Position numbers and translations under genes: made by a program. Below, piece by piece: positions 20,919 through 29,705 of a stretch of 44,091 nt of DNA. Source of the stretch: Spirogloea muscicola (Eukaryota; Streptophyta; Zygnematophyceae; Spirogloeales; Spirogloeaceae); the NCBI GenBank assembly GCA_009602725.1, contig WELB01000094.1, positions 280,879-324,969 on the forward strand, given 5' to 3'. Position 1 is the stretch's first letter. Each line of letters starts with the position of its first letter. The notes beneath the pieces are model-generated. The model ran no database searches. It was not told the origin of the DNA and worked only from the letters and a program-made list of their open reading frames with translations.

Positions 20919-21124
20919 CAGCTGCAGCTGCCCTGCCGACTGCGGGACTGCGCGGCCTTGGCGATCAGGATGGCGCTATGACAGCGCTGCAGGCCAGAGC
21001 TGCCGGGAGGGAGGCGGGAGGGGAGCAGGGGCGGGGGACTTCGACTGTGAAAAGCCGACGTTCATGCTTGCCTCTACAAGCAGCTCAATATTAAAGCGGC
21101 GGCAATCATCCGCCAGTCACAGCC

Positions 21125-21244
21125 TTATTGGTCATGAGGCTGTGACAAAAGCGATAAGAGCTCCTCATTAGAAATGGCACCGAGCTTTGCAGCAACCTCC
21201 ATGGCGTCTTGCCAGCACTGTCCACACTGGTTGCACTTACGCCC
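21125..21244 (-). CDS. Possible terminal exon with CxxC motifs
   Basis: Behind a good acceptor (TTGCAG) the minus strand encodes 39 residues beginning GRKCNQCGQCWQDAMEVAAKL and ending LSLLSQPHDQ at a stop (21125-21127). The clustered cysteines could bind zinc. Another exon-like stretch upstream (about 21490-21410, NSELRQVLGKPWGGTFYI) could precede it. I do not recognise the protein, and the gene model cannot be closed. It lies inside the candidate TIR element. Confidence 0.3.
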   Translation of the reverse strand, partial: GRKCNQCGQCWQDAMEVAAKLGAISNEELLSLLSQPHDQ

Positions 21245-22093
21245 CTGCAACATCAGGTCACGACAGTGTAAATGGATGCTGACACAGACCACTATTGATT
21301 CCTGGCTACAGCAGACAGCAAAACATAAGCTGCTCCAGTTGCTCAATTAGACAAGCCAACATCCTATCTGTCGAGGAGCATTTCAGCGATATTGTCAGCT
21401 TAGGACTGCGTGATGTAGAAGGTTCCTCCCCATGGCTTCCCGAGAACCTGCCGCAGCTCCGAATTGCAGTAGCAGCTCGACCATGCATCAGAGCATGACA
21501 ACTTGTCAGTATCCGGCCCTAGTATGAGTCGTGCAGCCTGCATCTATAGCGCCATGCATGACACATCGAATATATCCTTTGGGTTGGATCACGTGTGTAC
21601 AACACTTTGTATAATCCATGTGCTGGTTAGAACATGCAAGTAGCCAGCTAACTTTGTGGGTTGCTTGTACATGGACGAGACTCAGAAGGTCTCTGGGTAG
21701 GACTGACGCCGGTTGTGGGGGTTTGCTGTGACTTGACATCTTTCCCGCTTTTTGAGGTCGAGTGTGTACATAATGAGCCCTTGCACACACGCCTATCAAT
21801 GAAAGAATTGCCCACGCAAACGCTTACCATCGCTGCGAGTAGTGCAGCTAGACGCCTTCCTCAGTTAAACCACGAGCAAGCTGCGAAGAATGCCACTACT
21901 GACCAAATCTCAAGCAGCCTGTGCGACGGCTGCTGAGCAAAGGGGGCAGCGAGTCTGGATATATTGAACGATGAATCAGTAGCTCTTGACTGGACCCGGG
22001 GGCTGACGAAGCCCATACATCCGAGTTCGTCCTGTTTGGGCCGGCAGCGTAAGATCTCGGGACACGTAAGTGTTCAGCTCCTCGTTAGGGAAT

Positions 22094-22151
22094 CGAGTGT
22101 GTATGAAGAGATGGAGGGCCTGTGTGGCCAAGTACAAAGGCAAGCACATTG
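22094..22151 (-). mobile_element. LINE-B 3' terminal scrap
   Basis: Read on the minus strand it is AATGTGCTTGCC, GTACTTGGCC-ACACA-GGCC, ending near ACACTC. It matches the 3' ends at 39640-39702 and 4975-5028. Only the last ~55 bases of the element are present. It lies near the right end of the candidate TIR element. Confidence 0.75.
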
Positions 22152-22424
22152 GGGGGGTGGGTGTTTCCATGCCCTCCTGCTGGTTTCCGAGCTCCACAGC
22201 TCCACAGCTCCACAGGTGATCCCAGTTCAGAAGAAAGTTCCCAAACCCACCCCCCCCAACCGCCCGTGCAGGCGGCCTCGGCCTCTGTGGCAGCGACCAC
22301 CACCTTGACCCGGCGGTCAAAACTGCTGTGGCCGACCGACCCTGCGCGACCCGGCCGCCGGAGCACCGTATTGAGTCCTGTGCTAGGCACGAAAAGGCTG
22401 GCGGTGCTGGGGGGCGTCCGTTCT

Positions 22425-22500
22425 TGTCCATTGTCCATTCCTTTTGGGCTGGCTTCGCCAGTCCCTCTTCTCTAGTTAGGCGAGCAATTCTCCCGTCCGC
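22425..22500 (+). mobile_element. LINE-A 3' stem-loop scrap
   Basis: TTGTCCATTCCTTTTGGGCT leads into a stem GGGCTGGC-TTC-GCCAGTCCC (22446-22465) and a CTCTTCTC...GGCGAGC box. Only the last ~75 bases of a LINE-A-like element remain, between the TIR end at 22357 and the sulfurase fragment. Confidence 0.7.
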
Positions 22501-22701
22501 GGCCGTGGTCGTCAGCAGCTTGGCAGGCGCCGGTTGGAGCCAAACTGTTGGCTTTCTGCGCCATCATCATCAGCACTAAGGACACACACAAGTACCTTAC
22601 TGGCAGCACGCAGCGGGCCCCTTTTGGCTACTGTGGCAGCGGTGGTGGTGGACACATTGATGGGGTCTTACTCTATCTCGCCACCCGCGATGGCCACGCA
22701 G

Positions 22702-23516
22702 GCTCCGTGTATGTGGACCACGCAGGCGCCACGCTCTACGCAGAGTCGCAGTTGCAGGAGGCGATGCGGGACAGTCTGTCAACCTCTGCGGAAGTCCTCG
22801 TATCCGCTGTGCAGTCCGAGAGCCTTTTTGGTGGCCCATAGTTGTTTGGCACAACCTGTGCCAAATGACTATGAAAGGCGGCAGGCGTTGCGAGGCTGCA
22901 GCAAGACGTAGTCACCATCTGAGTGGGGATGTGGCATGAGCATTCAGCAATGTGCATCAGGCATCCTTGACAGAGGACCACTGCAGACAGCCAAAGCGAC
23001 AGCGCCAGCCGTGCGGCCAGTCTCGTGGACAAAATGCGGGCTGAGGTGTGCGCGCGTTCCCGTCCCTGTCGGTACACAATGGGCTGGTCCATAAGAGGTG
23101 CCCGTCACCTGTTGTCACTTCAGGCTCTCGAGGCATCCTCAAGGTTTCCATGCATCGGCCTGGTCACTAAGAAGACCGCAGAGAGAAATCTTGTTCTCAG
23201 ACCAGATTTGACAGCCCTTCGTTTTTACTTCGGAATAGCTCAACAAAGTTGTTGGAGGCGCCCTTGTGAGGTTCCAGTCCAGACATCTATGTGACCTGGG
23301 GTGAGGGAGGTAAGAGCTCTGGGGTCATGATGGCGCATCCTTCCGACTTCTGCAGGTTCTTGCCTTCTGTGAGGCCCGGCAGCCAACCAGAGCATGCGTG
23401 CGTCTTCACAGCCGGGGCCCCCGCTGCTCTCAAGCTAGTTGGCGAGACGTTCCCGTGGAGCAGGGGCAGCACATTTCTCTACCAGCTGGAGAGCCACAGC
23501 AGCGTCCTGGGCATCA
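22702..23516 (+). pseudogene. Molybdenum-cofactor sulfurase fragment (three N-terminal exons)
   Basis: Exons 22702-22773, 22987-23071 and 23356-23516 join in phase (1, 2, exit 1). They read VYVDHAGATLYAESQLQEAM, then NSQSDSASRAASLVDKMRAE, then HACVFTAGAPAALKLVGE and FPWSRGSTFLYQLESHSSVL. These are successive blocks of the NifS-like, PLP-dependent domain of Moco sulfurase (MOCOS/ABA3), which activates aldehyde oxidase and xanthine dehydrogenase. The family is about 800 residues long; only about 105 are present here. The exit splice site at 23516 is followed by a TIR element (23549-23921) and then by a different gene at 24364, with no further sulfurase exon. The PLP lysine region and the MOSC domain are absent. 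The fragment is a truncated copy, a partial duplication or an assembly misjoin. Confidence 0.7.
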
Positions 23517-23548
23517 GTGTGCGCGCGCTATTTGTGCCCGATGCCTTA

Positions 23549-23921
23549 GGGCCGGGTCACACCGGGTCGGTCGGGCGTAAAACGTTCTGACCGCCAGGTC
23601 AAGGGGTTGGTCGCTGCCACGGAGGCCCCGGCCGCCTGCAAGTGCGGATGCGTATTTGAATTTCCGGCCACCCGGCCACTTTCGGGCGGGGGCCGTGGGG
23701 GAGGCCGGTCGGAACTGGGTCGGGAGGTTGTCCCGATTTCGGCCACCATCGTGGCACGCGGCGCCCTTTCCTCCTTAACGGGGGCCAACTGCGTCCTGGT
23801 CAGCGTCCGATGTGGCGCCCCCGTGGCGTGGGACCGCGACCGGGTCCGCACCGGTCCATCCACACAAACGCGCGACACGGGCACCTCGGCGCGGGGCGAC
23901 CGACCCGGTGTAGCCCGGCCC
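23549..23921. mobile_element. Small non-autonomous TIR element (MITE-like), 373 bp
   Basis: Imperfect terminal inverted repeats of about 28 bases: GGGCCGGGTCACACCGGGTC... at 23549-23577 and its complement at 23893-23921 (CGACCGACCCGGTG...CCCGGCCC). Inside the left end is GACCGCCAGGTCAAGGGGTTG and GAGGCCCCGGCCGCCTGCA, shared with 19376 onward and with 22250-22357. No coding capacity and no obvious target duplication. It directly follows the last sulfurase exon. Confidence 0.75.
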
Positions 23922-24127
23922 CAAGAGACTTGCAATGTCGTTCAATGGGAACATATGTGTCCATCTTGTACAAGCACCCACTTCCACGACAGCAGATTCC
24001 AAGTGATGAGCAGAATTCTCGATGTCGTAAGGAAAAGAACTCGCGCTTCTCAATCGAGGACATGCCAGGGTCGGGGCTTCCAAATAACGGGACTGCGCAC
24101 ACGAAATGGGGCCCGCGTCAGCGACTT

Positions 24128-24197
24128 CCACGTCAGCCGCTGTAGGCTGCCACCTGCGCAGAGAGCGCGTCCACGTCATGGACAAGCATCCACGTCA
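24128..24197 (+). promoter_or_regulatory. Three CCACGTCA boxes upstream of VPS24
   Basis: CCACGTCA at 24128-24135, 24171-24178 and 24190-24197, about 165-235 bases before the VPS24 ATG. The same octamer is doubled upstream of the gene at 10409. ACGT-core/TGACGT elements are bZIP targets in plants; function here is inferred. Confidence 0.45.
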
Positions 24198-24363
24198 GCC
24201 CCAGGCCGTGCCCTAAAGGGCCGGGACCAAACACCGCTCCTGCCGTCACTCTAGCAGCGCCTCCGGCCAGCGCGCCGCACTCTGCGGCTGCGGCGGTGGC
24301 GGCGGCGGCGGCGCTGGCGGCGGTGGCGGCGGCAGCGGCGGCGGCGACGGGGAGGGGAGGAGG

Positions 24364-24511
24364 ATGCAGAAGGCGGTGGAGTCGGTGCGGGGCGTGTTCA
24401 AGCCGCGGCTGACGCCGCAGCAGCAGGTGCGGGAGTGGCAGCGGCGTGTGCGCCAGGAGGCCCGCAACATCGAGCGTCAGATCCGAGGTCCCGCCACTGC
24501 CGCCGCCGCTG

Positions 24512-24554
<43 letters not shown>

Positions 24555-26279
24555 AGCCGCCATTCGCGGCCCGCCTGTCCTGGTGTTGACTGTGGCCGGC
24601 AGCACTCGGCGGGCGCAGACATCCAGCGGGAGGAGACGGGGGTGCGCAAGTCCATCAAGGACGCCGCCAAGCGCAACGACCTCACCTCGGCCAAGGTCCG
24701 CCCGCCCGCCGCCGTCCGCCTCGCCGCCCCAGCTCCTGTGAGAGGCCGGCCTTGTGCAGGACGACCTGCGCTCCCGGCAACTGGCGGCTGGTCACGGCGC
24801 TGCTCTGGGAGCCCTCTGTCCGAGCCGGGGGACGCTGCTCTGCCGGCTGCGCGAAGACTGTAGCGTCAAGCCCTGACCCTAATCCTCTCCCTGAGCCAGT
24901 GGCCCTAACAGATACTGGGCCCTCTCATATCTGCGCCCTCATCGCACTGCCTGTGAATCACATTGTTTCACATCACTTTGCCCTGCGGCTCAGCTCCTCG
25001 CTAAGGAGATCGTGAGGTCAAGGAGGACGGTGGCCAGGCTCTATGAGAACCGCGCGCAGCTCAACTCAATCTCCATGCACCTCGGCGAGAACCTGGGTTC
25101 GAATCTGACCCACGACGCTCTCTGGATATTCCGAGTCGCCGAGTGTCCTCTCTGATTACTGCATGCATGCAGCTGGGCCTACTTCCGCTTCGTGGTTGAC
25201 GCCGACCCATCTGGCTGCGTGCACCGCAGCGACAGTGCGAGCCGTTGGCCACCTGCAGAAGAGCGCGGAGGTCATGAAGCTCGTCAACGGCCTGGTGAAG
25301 GCGCCAGAAGTGTCCGCCCAGATGCAGGAGCTCTCCCAGGAGCTCATGAAGGTGACAGAATGACGCACTCCTCCAAAGCCTGAGCCTAATTCATTACAAT
25401 CATGAGCTGATCTGTGATGTCCCTGCTGCAGGACTTTCCTGACTTTTCATTATCCCTCTCTAATCTCTTCACTCTAGTAAATCACTGCAGAGGTCAGGGG
25501 TGAGATGATCATGCTTTGAGCGAGCTGTGTGGAAGTCATATCAGAAATCCCTCTGAGATAAGGGCCTGTTCCTCTTGCCCCGGCTGTCCCGAGCAGGCAG
25601 GGGTCATGGAGGAGATGGTGTCTGAGTCCATTGATTCTGCACTGGACACGGACGAGATCGAGGAGGAGACAGAGGAGGAGGTCGACAAGGTTCTGTCGGA
25701 GATTGCTGGCGAGACTGCCGCACAGCTGCCATCTGCGGCGAGGAGAGAGAGGGAAGAACAGCTGCCAGCGAAGCAACAGCAAGTGGTCGAGAAGGTGAGC
25801 AGGTTTGCACTGTGGGGTACATACTATGATGAGGCCAATTTAAAGATACAGGTTCTCCACGTTGTACAGTTGCTACAGTTGCACATCCAGATACAGTGCA
25901 GAGCACCAGGGTCCGAGATCTAGGGTCGAGAGACTCAGGGCAGTTGCTGTTGTGGTTGAGTAGTCTTGCCTGCATATGACATGGCATGCCCAACTGACAA
26001 GCCTGTTTAATGGCAACGCTGTAAGCCGCACCAAGTAGCTGGTACATGAGCAAGAAGTATTTGGGCACAATGTATCTTGCTGCATCGTGCAACCACGTTT
26101 GAATTGCATCAAAGTTGTGGACTTAATCTTCTGGTCTCCATGTTGCCATAAAGATGACGGCAGCTTGTGTTGTGCAGCAAGCTGAGGAGCTCCTTGCGGA
26201 GGCTGGTGGAGGTGACGGCAGTGGTGATGCTGCAGAGCTCGAGGCGCTTCGAGCAAGATTCAACTCTGTCAGGACGTAG
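24364..26279 (+). CDS. VPS24: ESCRT-III subunit VPS24/CHMP3
   Basis: Six exons: 24364-24487, 24619-24695, 24994-25096, 25230-25351, 25597-25794 and 26178-26279. All phases agree, giving 241 residues with a TAG stop (26277-26279). The joined protein follows plant VPS24 closely: LTPQQQVREWQRRVRQEARN with NIERQIRD at the basic N-terminus; SIKDAAKRNDLTSAK; LAKEIVRSRRTVARLYENRA; LNSISMHLGEN; VGHLQKSAEVMKLVNGLVKA; the acidic autoinhibitory region (AGVMEEMVSESIDSALDTDE); and IAGETAAQLPSAARRE. The C-terminus LEALRARFNSVR is a MIM1-like helix that binds the MIT domain of VPS4. The protein polymerises on endosomal membranes with VPS2/SNF7 in multivesicular body sorting and membrane scission. Length is slightly above the usual 220-230. 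The ATG follows a G-rich leader. Intron 1 is filled by a GCC repeat. Confidence 0.95.
24497..24560 (+). repeat. (GCC)n microsatellite in VPS24 intron 1
   Basis: A nearly pure GCC/CCG tract inside the 131-base first intron. A related GGC-rich stretch precedes the ATG (about 24285-24355). In an unspliced transcript it would read as polyalanine, a likely trap for gene prediction. Confidence 0.9.
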
Positions 26280-26778
26280 GGCATTCTTAGACGTTTCAGT
26301 ATTAGAAACCCCCCAGGCCATGGCCCTTGCCATCACGTGCTCCACATGTCCACGCCTAGTCAAGATTGTGCCTGGTCTTGCGGACCTAATCCCCAAACCC
26401 CTCTGGTGTGTCAAAGACTATAGTCCACCATTGCACCTGCAGCACTAGTGGTTCTGGAGGAACTGACCCTAGTATTTCTGACTGGTGCACCGTGTTCTGA
26501 GGGCCAACACTGTACACATAGTCACTTAGTCCTCCCAGCTAGCATGCTTCAACAATGGCATGTAGTCTTGCGTCACTTAATGCTAAGGCGTGACTACTAC
26601 TGTAGTTGTACTACATTGCTGCTGGTTTACTTAGGGTCCCTATCTGCTGGCGGCTTGATGGATTGTCACTTCACAATGGTGATTCCACTGCCTTGCATAT
26701 CGATTTAGAGGATGAGGATGCGGATTTGGTTCATCAATTGTACGTCGGGTGCCCGGATATGACCATTGTGAGATCCCG
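26280..26778. other. Shared 3' region of convergent genes
   Basis: VPS24 (plus) ends at 26279 and fibrillin (minus) ends at 26779. The 499 bases between hold both 3' UTRs. No further gene, LINE tail or repeat is recognisable. Confidence 0.6.
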
Positions 26779-28857
26779 TCACACCTCATCAGTCCAAGCA
26801 TATGGAGCTCGCTCGACGATGAGCACGTCTCCTCTGGAATCCTTGGCCACGCGCAGCTGGTCGTCCATGTAGACGCTGTCCAACCTGTTCAGGAGAGAGA
26901 CTGTCATTTTCCAACGAATATCTTAGGCAGTGGAGCAGAGGTTAGGCAGACATAAGCGAGTGACCTGGATCCTATGCTGGTCTATAGTCACACCTGACCC
27001 TGCCTTCACGACTGGTTCCAATTTTTTGGCCACAGCCGAGCACTCTATGAGTTGGTCCTAGAATCACTTAAGTACGTCCTTCCACACTAACGAAGGTGGC
27101 TAAGATGTCCGTCTTGTATTAATCAAATCAGAGGAGGCTTGCTCACCAGCCCTGCCCAAAGGGAGGCAGCCCAAAGGTGCGCCCCACTGTCTTGAGTTTA
27201 GCCCCTGTGAACCTGCAGACCCGGCATGCCGAGAACGCCGGTGGAGGGAAAGCAGTAAGTGTCAGGCTTCAGCACCACCAATTACTTTATGTCGTTCTTA
27301 TAAGCTGCTGCTACTGAGCCAGCAGCCAAGCTGCTACTGTTGAAGTGACATCAACCCTGCACACACAGGTCATGCTAAATGTGAGCCTGAAGTGAAGCTC
27401 TAGGGCGAGACGTGGCAGCCTCACCTGAAGTTCATGCGCTGATGAGAGGCGACCTGCAGCGTGGAGTCCACGATGAAAGCGCCACTTGGGGGGAAGAGGA
27501 TCACGTTGTTCAGCCGTGCTTTCTCCACGTCGATCACCTGGGCAGGTCTCGCAGCAGGCCCCGCTGTGGAGGTCCTCAGGAGCAGAGCATGTCCGCCAAA
27601 CACATGGCTCCCAATACATGGCTCCCAGCATTCCTCCCTTGCTTAAGATAAGAACAGGTCCTAGATCCCACAGAGCACCTAGAGCTCAGGAGTGAAGCCT
27701 GAGTCTTTCAGGGAGAGGACTAAGACGCATTTCAAGGTTTCAGGCCAGGCTAGACATGCATGTCAAATGCTGAGTTTACGACAGGAAAAACTCACATTTG
27801 GGCTTGTGGATCAGGGTTTAAGATTGAGGGCCCTGCAACCTAAGGTTCAGTTGTGAGGGCCGGGGCTTTAGTGGGACGGTGGCGCTGCCATGGACACTCC
27901 CTACCAGCAGAACGTGCAAGGCTTCCGCAGTGAGTGACTCGGTGGAAATTGGCAAGACCCTGGTGCATGATGCTTTAAGAAGAGCGACAAGGGTCCAGGG
28001 CTTGAGAACGACTGATCGCTCAACCGCAACTTGTCAAACATAGAGTGCTTGAGGTGCTTGCACATGAGGGTGTACCTAGAAGGTTAGAGCTTAGAAGAGA
28101 GGCGTGAAGGCGTCCCAGCTATATGATCTACTAATTTAGGTAAGGCAGTGAAAATATAGTCAAGTATAACTATCTGAATACCTGGAGGACGTCGCCAGCG
28201 CGCGTGCCGAACCAGCCGGCGGCGCGCCGCAGGATAAACAGCGTCTCCCTCTCGGTCGTCCACAGCAGGCGCCACGTGGCGCTCAGGCCCGGGCCGGTGG
28301 TGACGGCCTCCGCGCCCAGCGCCGCAAGCGCCTCGACGGGCCGCAGCACGGCGCCGCGCTCCTGCTGCTTGGCGTTATGCCATCACATAGGCTTATGATT
28401 TAGAGGTCAAGCATTCATGGCTTAGCTTTCAGCTGCCGCCGCATCGGCTGGATGCCAGGAACTGCTGCTGTAGTGGAACTTATTTGGGCGCCCACATCGT
28501 GTGTGCACCCATGAGCTCTATGGCGTTGACACGCAGAAAGGCACGTACTGCGGTGCAGGTGCGCACGCCGCGCTCGGAGCCCGCGATGGCGGCCAGGAGG
28601 TCGTCCTTGACCAGCCGCGCCTGGCTTGCGGCGCCGGCGCTCGCGCTCCTGGCAGGCGAGGCGGAGGAGGCCAGGCACAGCACCGGCAGTGGCAGAGGGC
28701 CCCTCACGCAGCTGTCCTGCCGCTGCCTCGGCCTCCAGCGCCAAAGCCTTCCGCCGCCGCAAGCCAGTGGCGGCTCCAAGGCGAGGCGGCCATTGCCGTT
28801 TCTCTCCAGTGCAGCCTTGCAGCAGGCCGGCGTCGCCAGCTGCAAGGCTGCAGCCAT
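26779..28857 (-). CDS. Plastid-lipid-associated protein (fibrillin, PAP family)
   Basis: Five exons on the minus strand: 28857-28549, 28364-28182, 27537-27425, 27212-27147 and 26884-26779. All phases agree, giving 258 residues. After a ~65-residue basic, Ala/Arg-rich leader resembling a chloroplast transit peptide comes VKDDLLAAIAGSERGV. The PAP/fibrillin domain follows: LSATWRLLWTTERETLFILR, FGTRAGDVLQVIDVEKARLN, VILFPPSGAFIVDSTLQVAS, MNFRFTGAKLKTVGR, and the diagnostic C-terminal block GWLDSVYMDDQLRVAKDSRG with DVLIVER. Fibrillins are lipocalin-like proteins of plastoglobules, thylakoids or stroma that bind lipids, carotenoids or quinone precursors. The subgroup could not be fixed by eye. 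The acceptor of exon 2 could lie three bases earlier (28367), adding one Gln. Intron 1 is short; intron 2 (28181-27538) is the longest. Confidence 0.9.
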
Positions 28858-29705
28858 AGCCGCAGGTCAAGCAGGCCCCTAGCAGCTCTCCCAGTCAGCC
28901 TGGCCACACCGCGGCCCGGCTTCTGAGCACATCCTAGAATGCTGCAGGTTGTGAGGAACTGGGAGTGCCGAACTCAACGAGCTTCTGTTGCAGGTACTGT
29001 TAGAAGACGAGAACACGGCTTCTAAATCAAGGGCCGCCTGTGAAAGCCAGCCGAGTGTAACAGAGGGAACTTGGAGGAAAGTCACACTCTGTGGAGCCGC
29101 AGAAAGAAGCAGGTCATTGAGAATGGAGTGTGTATTGGATTGTGGAGGGCCTGAGTGGCCAAGTACAAAGGCAAGCACGTTGACAAATGTACATCAGCGG
29201 CTGCTAAGCTGACCCGTTCAGTAACCAAGAGGCATCACGAGCCAGTGACCACGAGTCTTCGAAAGGGTACCGCTGGTATTGTTGGAGAGTCGGCTTTTCT
29301 GTACGAAGTGCTGGCCAAGCTTTTCATGATTGGCCTCAATGGTAGATCTCTGACATCAGCCACTGCTGCCTTTGCTGCAGGCCCCTGCAGGCCTCTTCTC
29401 TGCTGAAGAGGCGACAGCACTGTCTGCCTTTGCTGCCGTCCAGTGCAGTATGAAGTGGCTCACAAAGCGGGTGCCAAGATGACAGGCAACAGTAAGTGTC
29501 ATTTATCCAAGGCGCGAAAAGAATAAATTGGGGCAGAATTCTCTGCAACTACGAAAAGGGCACCACCTGTGCTGTTGGATCACATATTTGAGCTTGGCCT
29601 TACGTAGACACGACTCTTGACCCCGTCACAGTGTATACAAGCGGTGGGGAAGTCTTGCTGCCTAAGACAATGGGAAGCATTACACTGGAAGCGGCCCTAC
29701 ATGCT
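28858..29705. other. Intergenic region between fibrillin and uL4m, with a LINE-B scrap
   Basis: It contains the LINE-B 3' end at 29125-29232. The remainder, especially 29240-29600, has open frames on both strands without recognisable domains. It should hold the fibrillin promoter and the uL4m 3' UTR. Confidence 0.5.
29125..29232 (-). mobile_element. LINE-B 3' end
   Basis: Read on the minus strand it starts just before the ORF stop (TTGGTTACTGA), continues GGGTCAGCTTAGCAGC and GTACATTTGTC, then has GTACTTGGCC-ACTCA-GGCCC and ends near CACTCC. About 108 bases are present. It aligns along its whole length with 39592-39702 and with 4921-5028. Confidence 0.85.

Larger units (their letters stand above)
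19376..22357. mobile_element. Candidate TIR DNA transposon enclosing a Myb/SANT gene
   Basis: The left end (19376, GGGCCTGTTTACACTTGGTC) and the inverted right end (about 22357, GGCCGGGTCGCGCAGGGTCG read on the minus strand) face outward. They remain similar for roughly 100 bases inward, through GACCGC-GGGTCA, TTGGTC, GAGGCCGAGGCCGCCTGCAC. The compact element at 23549-23921 shares these ends. GGGCCTGTTT also resembles PIF/Harbinger termini, a group whose elements encode a Myb-like protein beside the transposase; a Myb/SANT gene lies inside here, but no transposase is recognisable and no target duplication is visible. The pair could instead be two independent small elements that landed in opposite orientations. 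Confidence 0.45.

Noticed and set aside
20608-21171. 187-codon plus-strand frame
   Set aside because: It is antisense to the Myb/SANT exon 1, which has motif and splice support.
22548-22841. Single-exon reading of the sulfurase region from ATG 22548
   Set aside because: Only VYVDHAGATLY onward matches the family. An acceptor at 22701 and a donor at 22773 with matching phases fit better.
23549-23921. TTA/TAA target duplication of a PIF/Harbinger element
   Set aside because: TTA is present on the left (23546-23548) but the right flank is CAA; no duplication of any obvious length was found.
24435-24863. Plus frames with polyarginine or polyalanine around 24500
   Set aside because: They read through the GCC repeat of VPS24 intron 1.
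25085-25120. tRNA B-box-like GGTTCGAATCT
   Set aside because: It lies at the exon 3 / intron 3 border of VPS24. The flanks do not form a T stem, and no A box or acceptor stem is present.
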